Below are positions 38,804 to 48,073 of a stretch of DNA of 64,000 nt, one piece after another. The stretch comes from Bradyrhizobiaceae bacterium (GTDB taxonomy: Bacteria > Pseudomonadota > Alphaproteobacteria > Rhizobiales > Xanthobacteraceae). Below the pieces are notes generated by a model, which saw nothing but the letters and a program-made list of their open reading frames with translations, was not told where the DNA came from and ran no database searches. The translations under genes and the position numbers were made by a program. The stretch is from positions 486,146 through 550,145 of the forward strand of contig RXJJ01000003.1 in the NCBI GenBank assembly GCA_003963145.1, written 5' to 3'. Each line of letters begins with the position of its first letter. The first letter of the stretch is position 1.

Positions 38804-39784
38804 TTATCCCTCCGCCCGGAACGGCCGCGTCAAAAGCATGTCCATCGCCTCATTGACCGTGACGGCGTTGGCGAGCACGGCTGCGACCGCCTTCGCCACC
38901 GGCATGTCGATGTTCTTCTCTTCCGCCATCTGGATCAGGACAGGCGCGGTCGCTTCGCCTTCGCTCAAAATTTCGCGCGGCGGCTTCTCGCCGCGCCCGA
39001 GCGCCGCACCGAAGGAAAAATTGCGCGATTGCGGGCTCGAACAGGTCAGGATCAGATCGCCGAGGCCCGACAGGCCCGCGAGGGTCTCGGCTTTCGCGCC
39101 GAAGGCAAGGCCGAAACGCGTCAGTTCGGCGAAGCCGCGCGTGGTCAATGCGGCGAGCGCGGACGCGCCGAGCTTTTTGCCTGCGACGATACCGGCGGCG
39201 ATGGCCAGCACGTTCTTGGCCGCGCCGCCGATCTCGACGCCGCGCACGTCGGTCGAATGATAGGGCCGGAACGTCGCCGAGCCGAGCGCATGCACGAGTT
39301 TCACCGCCAGCGCCTCGTCATGCGCGGCCAGCGTCACCGCCGTCGGCAGGCCGCGCGCCACGTCGTGCGCGAAGCTCGGCCCCGACAGGATTGCCGGCGC
39401 GGCGTCCGGAAGCATCTCAGTGACAACCTGCGTCATGAATTTACGCGTGCCGCGCTCGATGCCCTTGGCGCAGACGATGACGGGCGTGCCCTTGACGAGA
39501 TGTGGCGCCAGCGCGCCCGCCGCCGCGCGAAGATTTTGCGCGGGCACCACAAGCAGGATCGCGCCGGCCTTTGCGCTTGCCGCAAGGTCGGCGCTGACCT
39601 GAATGCCTGTCTCGAGTTGCACGCCCGGCAGACGCGGGCTTTCGCGTGTTTGCGCGAGGATGTCTGCCGCCTTGGCATCCTGCGCGTAGAGCGTGACGCT
39701 GCGTCCCGTGCGTGCGGCGGCGTTGGCCAGCGCGGTGCCCCATGCGCCCGCGCCGATGATCATGATGGTGTCGAGTGAGGCCAT
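38804..39784 (-). CDS. gpsA: glycerol-3-phosphate dehydrogenase [NAD(P)+]
   Basis: A 326-residue GpsA making sn-glycerol 3-phosphate from DHAP for phospholipid synthesis. The NAD motif is [14 protein letters not shown] at the N-terminus; [21 protein letters not shown] (part), [18 protein letters not shown], the catalytic Lys in [15 protein letters not shown] and GLGDLILTC are in place. It overlaps no neighbour; tsaD is upstream on the same strand with a palindromic repeat in the gap, and the EVE gene is 7 bases downstream. Confidence 0.96.
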   Translation of the reverse strand: MASLDTIMIIGAGAWGTALANAAARTGRSVTLYAQDAKAADILAQTRESPRLPGVQLETGIQVSADLAASAKAGAILLVVPAQNLRAAAGALAPHLVKGTPVIVCAKGIERGTRKFMTQVVTEMLPDAAPAILSGPSFAHDVARGLPTAVTLAAHDEALAVKLVHALGSATFRPYHSTDVRGVEIGGAAKNVLAIAAGIVAGKKLGASALAALTTRGFAELTRFGLAFGAKAETLAGLSGLGDLILTCSSPQSRNFSFGAALGRGEKPPREILSEGEATAPVLIQMAEEKNIDMPVAKAVAAVLANAVTVNEAMDMLLTRPFRAEG

Positions 39785-39804
39785 GAGACTCGTTATTTAG
39801 TTTG

Positions 39805-39853
39805 GCGCATGACGTTATCCGAAAATCGGGTCCCGCATTTTGGCGTCATGCGC
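39805..39853. repeat. intergenic palindrome at tsaD 3' end
   Basis: GCGCATGACG at 39805-39814 and CGTCATGCGC at 39844-39853 are a perfect 10-bp inverted repeat around a centre reading TTATCCGAAAATCGGG. The pattern is that of a dispersed Rhizobiales palindrome (GCATGA..TCCGAAAA..CGG..TCATGC). Its right arm touches the tsaD stop codon, so it can also serve as an end-of-transcript hairpin. Confidence 0.75.
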
Positions 39854-40944
39854 TAGTGCTGCGCGCGGGTGTTGATGAATTTGGTTGGCGTCTGGGTATT
39901 TTCGTCAAGTTTCCAGCGCGCGCGGGGCGCGGCGTCCATCGTATCGACCATCCCGAGCGCCAGACGCTCCGCGCCCGCCCATGCGATCATCGCGCCGTTG
40001 TCGGTGCATAGCTGGGGTGGCGGGATGATGAGCGTGGTCTGCGCGCGGGCGGCGATATCCTGCAGTGCGTTGCGGATCGCGAGATTGGCCGCAACGCCGC
40101 CGGCCGCGACGAGTGCGCGGGTTGGGCCGAACTGGTCGCGAAACAGCTTCAGTCCGGCGCGGATGCGGTCCGCTGTCGTTTCCAGCACGGCTGCCTGAAA
40201 GCTCGCGCAGAGATCGGCGATATCCCGCGGGTCCGGCGGAGCGAGGCGGTTTGCCTCATTGCGGACCGCGGTTTTGAGGCCGGAAAACGAAAAATTCGCG
40301 TCCGGGCGACCAAGCATCGGACGCGGAAAGGCAAAGCGCGCCGGATCGCCGCCCATGGCGACGCGCTCGACATGCGGGCCGCCGGGATAGGGCAGATCGA
40401 GCATCTTGGCGACTTTGTCGAATGCCTCGCCGAGCGCGTCGTCGAGGGTGGTGCCAAGCCGGACATAATGGCCGACGCCGAGCACCGCCACGATCTGGGT
40501 ATGACCGCCGGACGCGAGAAACAGACAATATGGAAATGCCAGCGCCACGGTGAGGCGCGGCGTCAGAGCGTGGGCTTCGAGATGATTGACCGCGATCAAT
40601 GGCGTACCGTGCACCATCGCGATGGCCTTCGCGGTGGTCAGCCCGACGATCACGCCGCCGATCAGGCCGGGACCGGCGGCGGCGGCGACGCCAGATAGTT
40701 GGGAAAATCCCAGCCCGGCGTCTCTCATCGCCTGGGCGACGATACCATCGAGCAGATCGGCATGAGCGCGGGCGGCGATTTCCGGCACCACGCCGCCGAA
40801 CGGGGCATGCTCGTCGATCTGCGAGCGAACGACATTGGACAGAATCCGCCCGCTGCCGTCCGGCTGGCGTTCCACCACGGCGGCGGCGGTCTCGTCGCAG
40901 GTGGTCTCTATTCCGAGCACCAGGGTGGAATGATCGCGAGCCAA
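39853..40944 (-). CDS. tsaD: tRNA N6-adenosine threonylcarbamoyltransferase
   Basis: A 363-residue TsaD (Gcp/Kae1), which transfers the threonylcarbamoyl group to A37 of ANN-reading tRNAs. ASKHA-fold signatures: [15 protein letters not shown], the metal-binding histidines in [54 protein letters not shown] and [13 protein letters not shown]. The length is slightly above average because of a short C-terminal tail. The hemD gene diverges from it 167 bp away. Confidence 0.97.
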   Translation of the reverse strand: MARDHSTLVLGIETTCDETAAAVVERQPDGSGRILSNVVRSQIDEHAPFGGVVPEIAARAHADLLDGIVAQAMRDAGLGFSQLSGVAAAAGPGLIGGVIVGLTTAKAIAMVHGTPLIAVNHLEAHALTPRLTVALAFPYCLFLASGGHTQIVAVLGVGHYVRLGTTLDDALGEAFDKVAKMLDLPYPGGPHVERVAMGGDPARFAFPRPMLGRPDANFSFSGLKTAVRNEANRLAPPDPRDIADLCASFQAAVLETTADRIRAGLKLFRDQFGPTRALVAAGGVAANLAIRNALQDIAARAQTTLIIPPPQLCTDNGAMIAWAGAERLALGMVDTMDAAPRARWKLDENTQTPTKFINTRAQH

Positions 40945-41111
40945 ATCAAACCTTTACCATCTGCCAGTACAAGGGCCCTTGCCGCCGGTGTGGTTAGCAT
41001 CGGCGGGCGTCGCACAAAAGTGGTTCCCGGATCGATTCCAGGCCCAAAGCGTCGCGCCAAGGGTTCAATTTGTGGCAGAAGCAGGCCGGTTCACCGGGGA
41101 AAGCAGTCGAT

Positions 41112-41840
41112 ATGGCGATTTTGGTGACCCGGCCCTACCCGGACAACGAAAAGACCGCGCAGGGGCTGCGTGCGAGGGGGTTCGACGTGCTGGTTTCGCC
41201 GGCGCTGCGGCTCGAACCGTTGCCGTTTCACTACGACACCGAGGTCAATTACGACGCGGTCATCGTTACCAGCGCCAATGCCGTCCGCGCGGTTCAAGAT
41301 GATCCGGCCCTCGGGCCGCTGCATGGCCTGAAACTGTTCGCGGTCGGCGATGCGTCGGCGCAAATGGCCCGGCAGGCCGGGTTCACCAATGTGGTCAGCG
41401 CGAGCGGCGATGGCGCTGCGCTGCGCGAGGCGGTTACGGCCGGACTGAAAAAGGGCACAACGCTCTGCTATCTCGCAGGCGCCGATCTCGGCCGCGATCT
41501 GACCATCGAGCTTGGCGAGCGCGGCTACACCGTTATTACCCACACCACCTATCGCATGATGCCTGTTCCCGTTTTCGACGATGCCGCGATGACGGCGTTC
41601 AAAACCAACAGCGTTGACGCCGTGCTGCATTATTCACGGCGCAGTGCGCGTTCTTTCGTCGAGGCAGCGCAAGCGTCCGGGATCGAAATTCTCGCTCTTG
41701 CGTTGCGGCATGTCTGCATATCGGAAACCGTCGCGTCGATCCTGCGCGAAGCAGGCGCGGGCCGTATCGTCGTGGCGCGCGCGCCGGATGAAAATGCCAT
41801 ATTTGAGGCGCTTGATCGCGCGCTCGGCGCGGCGTCGTGA
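41112..41840 (+). CDS. hemD: uroporphyrinogen-III synthase
   Basis: A 242-residue HemD, closing hydroxymethylbilane to uroporphyrinogen III in haem synthesis. The family is poorly conserved, but ILVTRPYPDNEKTAQGLRARGFDVLVSPALRLEP (part), VIVTSANAVRA, LFAVGDASAQMARQAGF and the second-domain VLHYSRRSARSFVEAA are diagnostic. The start at 41112 follows the upstream region without a good Shine-Dalgarno. The next genes are mitofilin-like and HemY-like, the usual order. hemC, which I would expect just before hemD, is absent between tsaD and hemD. Confidence 0.9.
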   Translation: MAILVTRPYPDNEKTAQGLRARGFDVLVSPALRLEPLPFHYDTEVNYDAVIVTSANAVRAVQDDPALGPLHGLKLFAVGDASAQMARQAGFTNVVSASGDGAALREAVTAGLKKGTTLCYLAGADLGRDLTIELGERGYTVITHTTYRMMPVPVFDDAAMTAFKTNSVDAVLHYSRRSARSFVEAAQASGIEILALALRHVCISETVASILREAGAGRIVVARAPDENAIFEALDRALGAAS

Positions 41841-41906
41841 GCGAATTTCCGCGTCAGACACCTTCAAAAATCTGCTAGATTGAAAACGGCGAGAAGGAGG
41901 CTGCCC

Positions 41907-43121
41907 ATGGATGACGACAAGCCCGGCGGCATGACCGACGATACGCCGTTGCCTCAAGGCAGTAAGCGTCCGGGACCCACCATCGAACTGACCGCGACAG
42001 ATGTCACGGACAAAGACGCGGGTTCAGCTTCTGCTGATTCCGCATCCGGCGGCAACGCGTCCAACGAGTCGTCCGGCAAATCGTCCTCGCGCTGGCGCGA
42101 CAGCTTCAAGGGATATTCCATGCCGCGTTTCAGGCGGCCATCTTGGTCGTGGCCCTCCTCCGACAGGGGCGCGGCGATCGGATCGATGCTCGCCCGCGCC
42201 CTGACCAGCGCCATTATCGCCGCGCTGGTCACCGGCGCAGTGCTTCTTATGAACCGCCGCGCGCCAGTCGAGACGGCTGCCACGTCGGACAGCGCGACGA
42301 TCGATGCGCTGCGCGCGCGTATCGCGGCGCTCGAGACGAAGACGGACAAGCCTGTCGCGGCTGCCACACCCGCCGCGGACCCGGCGCTGACGTCGAAAGT
42401 CGCTGGGCTGGAAAAATCGCTCGCCGCATTACGCGATGATATCGCCAAACTGCGCGCGCAAGATGAGAGCAATGCCGCGAGCATCGAAGCGCTGAAAGCT
42501 GTGGCGCAGGAATCGGATGCTTTCTCGCTCGAAGAGCGCCTTACCAAACTGGAACGCGCCACGGTGGCATTGACAGCGGACAAGCCCGCGCGGCCGGCGC
42601 AGGCCGATCCGACGGTGCCGCGCGTCGCCGCGGCGGCGCTGCTCAACCAGATCGTCAGCCATTCGGAACCGTATGAGGCGGCGCTGAACAATACGAAAAG
42701 ATTCGGCGATACCGGCGCGCTGAAAGCGCTGGAGCCTTTCGCGGCAACCGGCGTGCCGAGCGCCGCCGCGCTCAGTGGCGAATTGCTAACGCTCCTGCCG
42801 CAGCTTGCGCCGAAGCCGGTCGAGACGCCCGTCACCGGCGGCTTTTTCCAACGCCTGCAGGAAAGCGCGATGAAGCTCGTGCGCGTGCGCCGGATCGGAG
42901 ATGCGCAGTCCGACGATCTGCTCGCACGCGTCAGGGACGCGGCGCAGCGGCAGGATGTATCCGAGGCGCGGCGTCTGCTGATGACCCTGCCCGATGCCGA
43001 GCGCGCGCCGGTGCAGTCCTGGATCGACAAGGTCGATGCGCGTGATGCCGCGCTGAGGGCCGCCCGCAATTACGCGCAGGACGCGATGAGCGTAATGCCG
43101 CGTCCCGCCGATCCGCAATGA
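41907..43121 (+). CDS. mitofilin (Mic60)-family inner-membrane protein
   Basis: A 404-residue protein with a disordered acidic/Ser-rich N-terminus, one transmembrane helix around residues 95-115 (ALTSAIIAALVTGAVLLM), a long coiled coil (about 125-225) and a conserved C-terminal domain (FFQRLQESAMKLVRVRRIGDAQ in part, LARVRDAAQRQDVSEARRLL in part). This is the architecture of alphaproteobacterial mitofilin/Mic60, which shapes intracytoplasmic membranes or contacts outer-membrane proteins. AAGGAGG precedes the ATG at 41907. It sits between hemD and the HemY-like gene, its standard location. Confidence 0.88.
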   Translation: MDDDKPGGMTDDTPLPQGSKRPGPTIELTATDVTDKDAGSASADSASGGNASNESSGKSSSRWRDSFKGYSMPRFRRPSWSWPSSDRGAAIGSMLARALTSAIIAALVTGAVLLMNRRAPVETAATSDSATIDALRARIAALETKTDKPVAAATPAADPALTSKVAGLEKSLAALRDDIAKLRAQDESNAASIEALKAVAQESDAFSLEERLTKLERATVALTADKPARPAQADPTVPRVAAAALLNQIVSHSEPYEAALNNTKRFGDTGALKALEPFAATGVPSAAALSGELLTLLPQLAPKPVETPVTGGFFQRLQESAMKLVRVRRIGDAQSDDLLARVRDAAQRQDVSEARRLLMTLPDAERAPVQSWIDKVDARDAALRAARNYAQDAMSVMPRPADPQ

Positions 43122-43137
43122 TAAAGCAGGATCCTGA

Positions 43138-44799
43138 ATGCTTCGCATTGTCTTCTTTCTCGGTCTGATCGCGGTGGTGGGGCTGGGCGCGGCATGGATC
43201 GCCCAGCAAAACGGCGATATCGCACTGTCGATCGGCGCATGGCAGATCGACACCTCGCTGCCGGTGTTTGTCCTCATCCTGATCGTCGCGTTCGTCGTGG
43301 TGTCGCTGGCATGGTCGTTCCTGCGCGGCGTCTGGCGTGTGCCGGCGCGGCTTCGCCGCCATCGCAAGGAAAAGCGGATCGCGCGCGGGCGTGACGCCAT
43401 CACGAATGGACTGATCGCGGTCGGTACCGGCGATCTTTTCTCGGCGCGGCGTCATGCCGGCATCGCGAGGAAGCTTGCGCAGCACGATCCGCTGGCGCTG
43501 GTCCTGCAGGCGCAGGCCGCGCAGCTTCATGGCGACCGGGACGGCGCGGAGCGCGCCTTCCGCGCGATGGCGGAGCGTGCCGATACGCGCCTGCTCGGTC
43601 TGCGCGGGCTGTTCGTCGAATCGCAGCGCAATGACGATCCCTATACCGCGGTCGCGATGGCCGAAGAGGCGCTGAAGATTGCGCCTGCTTCGCCATGGGC
43701 GTCGCAGGCCGTCCTCGGCTTTCGCTGCGCCAAGGGCGACTGGGATGGCGCGCTGGCGATTCTGGAAAACAATCTCGCCGCCGGCCTGATCGATCCTGTC
43801 GCCTATCGCCGCCAGCGCGGAGTGCTGCTGACCGCGCGCGCGCTCGAAACCGAACGCAGCGATCGCGATCTGTCGCGCACCAGCATCATGGAGGCGGCCA
43901 AGCTTGCGCCGACGCTCGCGCCGGCTGCGACGCTGGCGGCGAAGTTTCTCAGCGAGGACAACCAGACCCGCCGCGCGATGCGCGTGCTCGAAGCCGCATG
44001 GGAGGCGCAGCCGCAGCCCGATGTCGCCGACGCCTATGTCCATGTGCGCCTCGGCGATTCCTCGCGTGAGCGGCTGGCGCGCGCCGAATTTCTCGCCGGC
44101 AGGGCGCCGGGCAATATCGAGGGTGCGCTGGCGGTGGCGCGCGCCGCGATCGACGCCAGCGAATTCGCCCGCGCCCGCGACGCGCTCGCGCCGTTCATTG
44201 CCGCGCCGACCAAGCGCGTCGCGCTGCTGATGGCCGAACTCGAACGTGCCGAGCATGGCGACGACGGCAGCGCGCGCGCATGGATGCTGCGGGCGGTGCG
44301 CGCCGCGCTCGATCCGGCATGGACAGCGGATGGTTATGTCTCCGATCGCTGGCGTCCGGTGTCGCCGGTGACGGGACGTCTCGATGCGTTTCAATGGACG
44401 ACGCCGGTGGCGGCTTTGCCCGGCGACAAAACAGCCGCGCTCGAGTCGTCCGCGCTCGAGGAGGCGCTGCTCGCGCCGCCGCGCCCGGTGGTTGCTGCAG
44501 CAGACAAGGAAACCGCGGCGCAGGATAATACGCCTGTCATATCTTCTGCTGCGGCCGTCTCCTCGGCTCCCGCGCCCGCCGAACTTGTCAATAACGCGCA
44601 GCCGCCGGTGTTCCGGTCCCGCCCGGCCGATGAGATTGGCAGGGCGGCCAGCATTCCGGCGGTGATCCCGATCGTGCGCGCACCCGACGATCCGGGTGTT
44701 CCCGATTCCGCGCCGGAAGATGATTTCACCGATCCGGACCGGGAGGGGGTCGCCCAGCCCGGCGGCTTAAAGGGATTTTTGGCGCGGCTGGTGGGCTGA
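43138..44799 (+). CDS. HemY-like membrane TPR protein
   Basis: A 553-residue protein with two transmembrane helices in the first 65 residues (IVFFLGLIAVVGLGAAWIA and VFVLILIVAFVVVSLAW) followed by the HemY N-terminal domain and many TPR-like helices up to about 420. The last 130 residues are low-complexity Ala/Pro/Ser-rich. It is the alphaproteobacterial HemY (COG3898) neighbour of hemD, unrelated to protoporphyrinogen oxidase HemY; its role in haem synthesis is indirect or unproven. The start is 16 bp after the mitofilin stop. Confidence 0.88.
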   Translation: MLRIVFFLGLIAVVGLGAAWIAQQNGDIALSIGAWQIDTSLPVFVLILIVAFVVVSLAWSFLRGVWRVPARLRRHRKEKRIARGRDAITNGLIAVGTGDLFSARRHAGIARKLAQHDPLALVLQAQAAQLHGDRDGAERAFRAMAERADTRLLGLRGLFVESQRNDDPYTAVAMAEEALKIAPASPWASQAVLGFRCAKGDWDGALAILENNLAAGLIDPVAYRRQRGVLLTARALETERSDRDLSRTSIMEAAKLAPTLAPAATLAAKFLSEDNQTRRAMRVLEAAWEAQPQPDVADAYVHVRLGDSSRERLARAEFLAGRAPGNIEGALAVARAAIDASEFARARDALAPFIAAPTKRVALLMAELERAEHGDDGSARAWMLRAVRAALDPAWTADGYVSDRWRPVSPVTGRLDAFQWTTPVAALPGDKTAALESSALEEALLAPPRPVVAAADKETAAQDNTPVISSAAAVSSAPAPAELVNNAQPPVFRSRPADEIGRAASIPAVIPIVRAPDDPGVPDSAPEDDFTDPDREGVAQPGGLKGFLARLVG

Positions 44800-44901
44800 A
44801 CCTAGGCTTTTTGGTCCGGGCATCCCGGCCAATCTTGCAAAATCGGCGTCCGGCCGATAACAGGGTGCAATGTTGTACGGGCCGCTGGCCCGGCAAGGTT
44901 C

Positions 44902-44977
44902 GCCGCAATAGCTCAGTTGGTAGAGCACGTCATTCGTAATGACGGGGTCACAGGTTCGAGTCCTGTTTGCGGCACCA
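44902..44977 (+). tRNA. tRNA-Thr(CGT), integration site (attL)
   Basis: A 76-nt cloverleaf with an encoded CCA. The acceptor stem GCCGCAA pairs with TTGCGGC, the D-arm contains GCTCAGTTGGTAGAGC, the anticodon stem-loop is CGTCA-TTCGTAA-TGACG (anticodon CGT), and the T-loop is GGTTCGAGTCC. Its last 45 bases (44933-44977) are repeated at 56875-56919 with one mismatch, so this is the attachment site at the left end of the integrated element, which regenerates an intact tRNA gene. Confidence 0.96.
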
Positions 44978-45225
44978 ATTTTTCCGGCTCTGCAAGGCGG
45001 CCAGAACGGTATTGTGCTGTACTTCAGCGAATTCCAGAGACTACCAGAAGTTCTCCGGCTGGTTCCTCCAGCCCGAATGTCGGGGCTTCGGTTACAGCGT
45101 GGTTACACTGGCGACACTGACTGATTATAGAATGGACCAAGTATCATCAGTTAAGCCGAGCAGAGCTCCCCATCAACTGGACACGTTCAAACATAAACGC
45201 TGGTTTATGTTTGCCTGAGGATCGA

Positions 45226-47274
45226 TTACGGGACGATAAAATCTTGTAAAATCCCCTTTACAGCCTGCCACGTTTCCGACGTGGTATCTCGCATGCGCTG
45301 CGTAATTTTAGCTTTAAATGCCGCTTCGGACATCTTCATCTTAGCTGCTTTATGCAGATCGGAAATGAGCCTTTTGCCGTCGCACAAGTCTCGCCACTTG
45401 ACCTCCCAAAGCTGTTGAAGCTCTTCTTTCTTCATACTGCATTGGGTCGCGAATGACTGGCTCCAAGTTTCCCACTCTACATCGGGCATAGAATTCCGTG
45501 ACTTGGTCATCCGTCCAAAAAGGGAGCCAGTAATTTCCTTTATATCGCCCTTTAGATCCTCTCGATGGATCGATGGAGTTTCGTACTTCCGAGATTCGTA
45601 AATGTCTTTGGCAACGAGGGAATCAAGTTGCTGGTAAGCCAGCTCCCTCATCATTCGTTGAACTTCACCTTCGCTTTCGATTGGCGAGTGAGTATTCTCG
45701 GGATCTTTTAATATCTCCGCAATTACATCAACATCAATCATATAATTTTCGACACATCGTCGTTGCCATTGATGAATTCTGACCGATTTCGAACTTGATA
45801 AATTGGTTGGCGCTCCGTCATGATCAAAAATAAAATAAATGGGAGGCACTTTCTTCTCACCATTTTCGATTGACTGAATTTCGGTAATAGATCGCTCAAT
45901 CTCTCGGCGTCCTCCCGTATCCTTTATGATGTAGCGCTTAAATATCTCCGGAAAGCCATTTTGAAGAAACGAGACGTCAGATTCTCCTTCCACGAAAACG
46001 GTGCCCTCGTACATCAAACTCTCAGTTACAGATGATCCCAGCCTCTGCAATGCATCGGCATGTTCGTCATAGGCGCTTTTGCCGACACGGGTGATGTTGG
46101 AGCTAGACTTCAAATGAAGAAGGTTACAGTTTTCATTTGAGAAGGCACTGGATAGAATTTCGGGAGAATGCGTACACATAATAAACTGGATGTCTCTCGG
46201 AGCTGAGTATTGCTCTATCATGAACGATAGTACGTCCCGACTTACGGCGGGATTTAAGTGAAGTTCCGGTTCATCGAATAGGGCGATGCCTCCTTTCGCC
46301 ACGGACCGAGCAACCAACAGAAATGTGAGAGCAATATTTTTCTCACCACTGCTAAGGCTATCGATTTCGATAAGTCTCCCTGTCAGCACTTCTTCAGTTA
46401 CGACAGATAGAAGACCTAGCTCATTTATGTTTATTGCTTTGATTGTGCGACCACGGAGCAGACCCGAGAAGATCTTTTGAAAATCTTCATGAATGGTGGT
46501 GCGATCCTTCTCTTCGATAACCAAGGAATTAATAATTAGATTTTTCAATCGGAGGTACTTGGTTTGCGGCTGAGAATTGTGAGACTCAAGTTGTTGCTGG
46601 GCGTCTGGGCCTCCGAGCTGAAGATTTACTTCGCCCATGGGCAACGCTCGATCAGCGGGAAAATAAGAAAAGAGCGAGAGTGATGGTGGTAAGCGTTGGT
46701 CCAAGAAGCCTATCAACGGTGCATTGATCGGATTGGGCGAGTTGATTTGTCCTGTGGCAGGATCAAGCGTTATCCCGACAAGCAACATTTTGTCGCGTTC
46801 TAGTGGTGTGAATGTTTGCTCAAGTTGAGCGGAGATAGAAGCGATGGCACCTCTTCCCTGCGGTGAATCAAAATACTGAATCAATGCGGCAGGATTGACG
46901 AAACCTTGCCCCAATTGAGCCGTCGCAATGTTGCGAACGATTTCCGGAGACGAAGCTCGAAGTGTAAGGATCTCTTCGTCGGTCAACGTAAATGAACATC
47001 GAATTTCGATTAGTCGAGAAAGATCCCGAGCTAAACTATTTAAAAAAATACGTTGTGGAAAATGGGGAGATGCAGCGCCAAGAGAAATTAGTACTTGTTG
47101 CACCTCATGTTGGGTACGCGGCGCACTTAGTGCCTTCAATAAACGTGCAGCTTGTAGAATCGTCGTCTTTCCAACGCCGTTAGGGCCAACAATCACGTTC
47201 ACCCTCGGTCCGAGATCAAAACTTATATCTTCCAGAGCTCTGAAATTTTTAATCGTGATATGAGAGATGTGCAT
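45226..47274 (-). CDS. OLD-family ATPase/Toprim nuclease-like protein
   Basis: A 682-residue AAA/ABC-type ATPase. Walker A is GPNGVGKT at residues 30-37, the ABC signature LSSGEKN is near 305, Walker B ALFDEPELHLNP follows near 335, and CTHSPEILSSA supplies the switch His. A Toprim-like domain comes next: VFVEGESDVSFLQ near 430 (metal-binding Glu) and FIFDHDGAP near 483. The C-terminal third has RRCVENYMID, reminiscent of DUF4435 proteins. OLD nucleases (P2 Old, GajA of Gabija) defend against phages. No UvrD-type helicase partner is adjacent, so it is not Gabija. It is divergent from the serine recombinase. Confidence 0.85.
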   Translation of the reverse strand: MHISHITIKNFRALEDISFDLGPRVNVIVGPNGVGKTTILQAARLLKALSAPRTQHEVQQVLISLGAASPHFPQRIFLNSLARDLSRLIEIRCSFTLTDEEILTLRASSPEIVRNIATAQLGQGFVNPAALIQYFDSPQGRGAIASISAQLEQTFTPLERDKMLLVGITLDPATGQINSPNPINAPLIGFLDQRLPPSLSLFSYFPADRALPMGEVNLQLGGPDAQQQLESHNSQPQTKYLRLKNLIINSLVIEEKDRTTIHEDFQKIFSGLLRGRTIKAININELGLLSVVTEEVLTGRLIEIDSLSSGEKNIALTFLLVARSVAKGGIALFDEPELHLNPAVSRDVLSFMIEQYSAPRDIQFIMCTHSPEILSSAFSNENCNLLHLKSSSNITRVGKSAYDEHADALQRLGSSVTESLMYEGTVFVEGESDVSFLQNGFPEIFKRYIIKDTGGRREIERSITEIQSIENGEKKVPPIYFIFDHDGAPTNLSSSKSVRIHQWQRRCVENYMIDVDVIAEILKDPENTHSPIESEGEVQRMMRELAYQQLDSLVAKDIYESRKYETPSIHREDLKGDIKEITGSLFGRMTKSRNSMPDVEWETWSQSFATQCSMKKEELQQLWEVKWRDLCDGKRLISDLHKAAKMKMSEAAFKAKITQRMRDTTSETWQAVKGILQDFIVP

Positions 47275-47347
47275 AAAGACCGCCTATCGATTCATTAGAA
47301 AATATTTAGAGACGACTATTTAATTAGCGAAGTCGATTTTAGTCGTT

Positions 47348-48007
47348 GTGCTTTTCGATAATCTGGCCGACTCGGCTTTGATGGAAAGCTATATTGCATA
47401 CTACCGCGTATCAACTGAGAAGCAGGGCCGATCCGGCTTGGGGCTTGCTGCACAACAGCGAAAAATCGCTGAGTTTATCAACGATAAAAATACCCTTCTG
47501 GCAGAATACTGCGATATTCAGTCTGGCAGAGACGATGATCGAACCCAGCTTCACAAAGCACTCGCGATGGCCAGGCGCGAGCACGCTAAGCTGATCATTG
47601 CACGTCTCGATCGCTTCTCCCGCCGCGTCAGTTTCATCGCTCAGATCATGGAGCAAGGAATCGGCCTAGTCTGCGCTGAGATGCCAAATGCATCAGATTT
47701 TCAGCTGCATATTTTTGCTGCGCTTGCTCAAGAAGAGCGTCGCTTAATATCGGAGCGAACTAAAGCAGCGTTGGCTGAGGCAAAACGCCGGGGAAAAACT
47801 CTCGGGGCAAATGGCAAGTTTCTCGCTGTCGAGAATTGTCGGCGTGCCGACGAGTTTGCGAAAACTTTTAAGCTGGCACTCCCTGCGAACTATTTCACAA
47901 TGTCATATAGTCAGATCGCCCGCCGTCTAAATGGCGACGGGCTGACTACGTTTCGAGGTCGGCGGTTCTATGCTCAGACCGTCAAGAATTATTTGAAGAG
48001 ATTATAG
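47348..48007 (+). CDS. small serine recombinase (resolvase/invertase family)
   Basis: A 219-residue (or 208, from the ATG at 47381) serine recombinase. The nucleophile is the Ser in IAYYRVSTEKQGRSG; LIIARLDRFSRRV supplies the catalytic arginines, then LAQEERRLISERTKAALAEAKRRG forms the dimerisation/E helix in part. A C-terminal region with MSYSQIARRLNGDGLTTFRGR ends in a helix-turn-helix-like tail KNYLKRL. The size fits invertases and resolvases rather than large serine integrases. I see no paired recombination sites nearby. It could act on cargo within the element or be an accessory gene. Confidence 0.88.
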   Translation: MLFDNLADSALMESYIAYYRVSTEKQGRSGLGLAAQQRKIAEFINDKNTLLAEYCDIQSGRDDDRTQLHKALAMARREHAKLIIARLDRFSRRVSFIAQIMEQGIGLVCAEMPNASDFQLHIFAALAQEERRLISERTKAALAEAKRRGKTLGANGKFLAVENCRRADEFAKTFKLALPANYFTMSYSQIARRLNGDGLTTFRGRRFYAQTVKNYLKRL

Positions 48008-48073
48008 GCCATTCAACATTCTTATTTGAAAAATCGGTTGCGATGCATCGAACCGTACTTTGAGGGTCCAACA

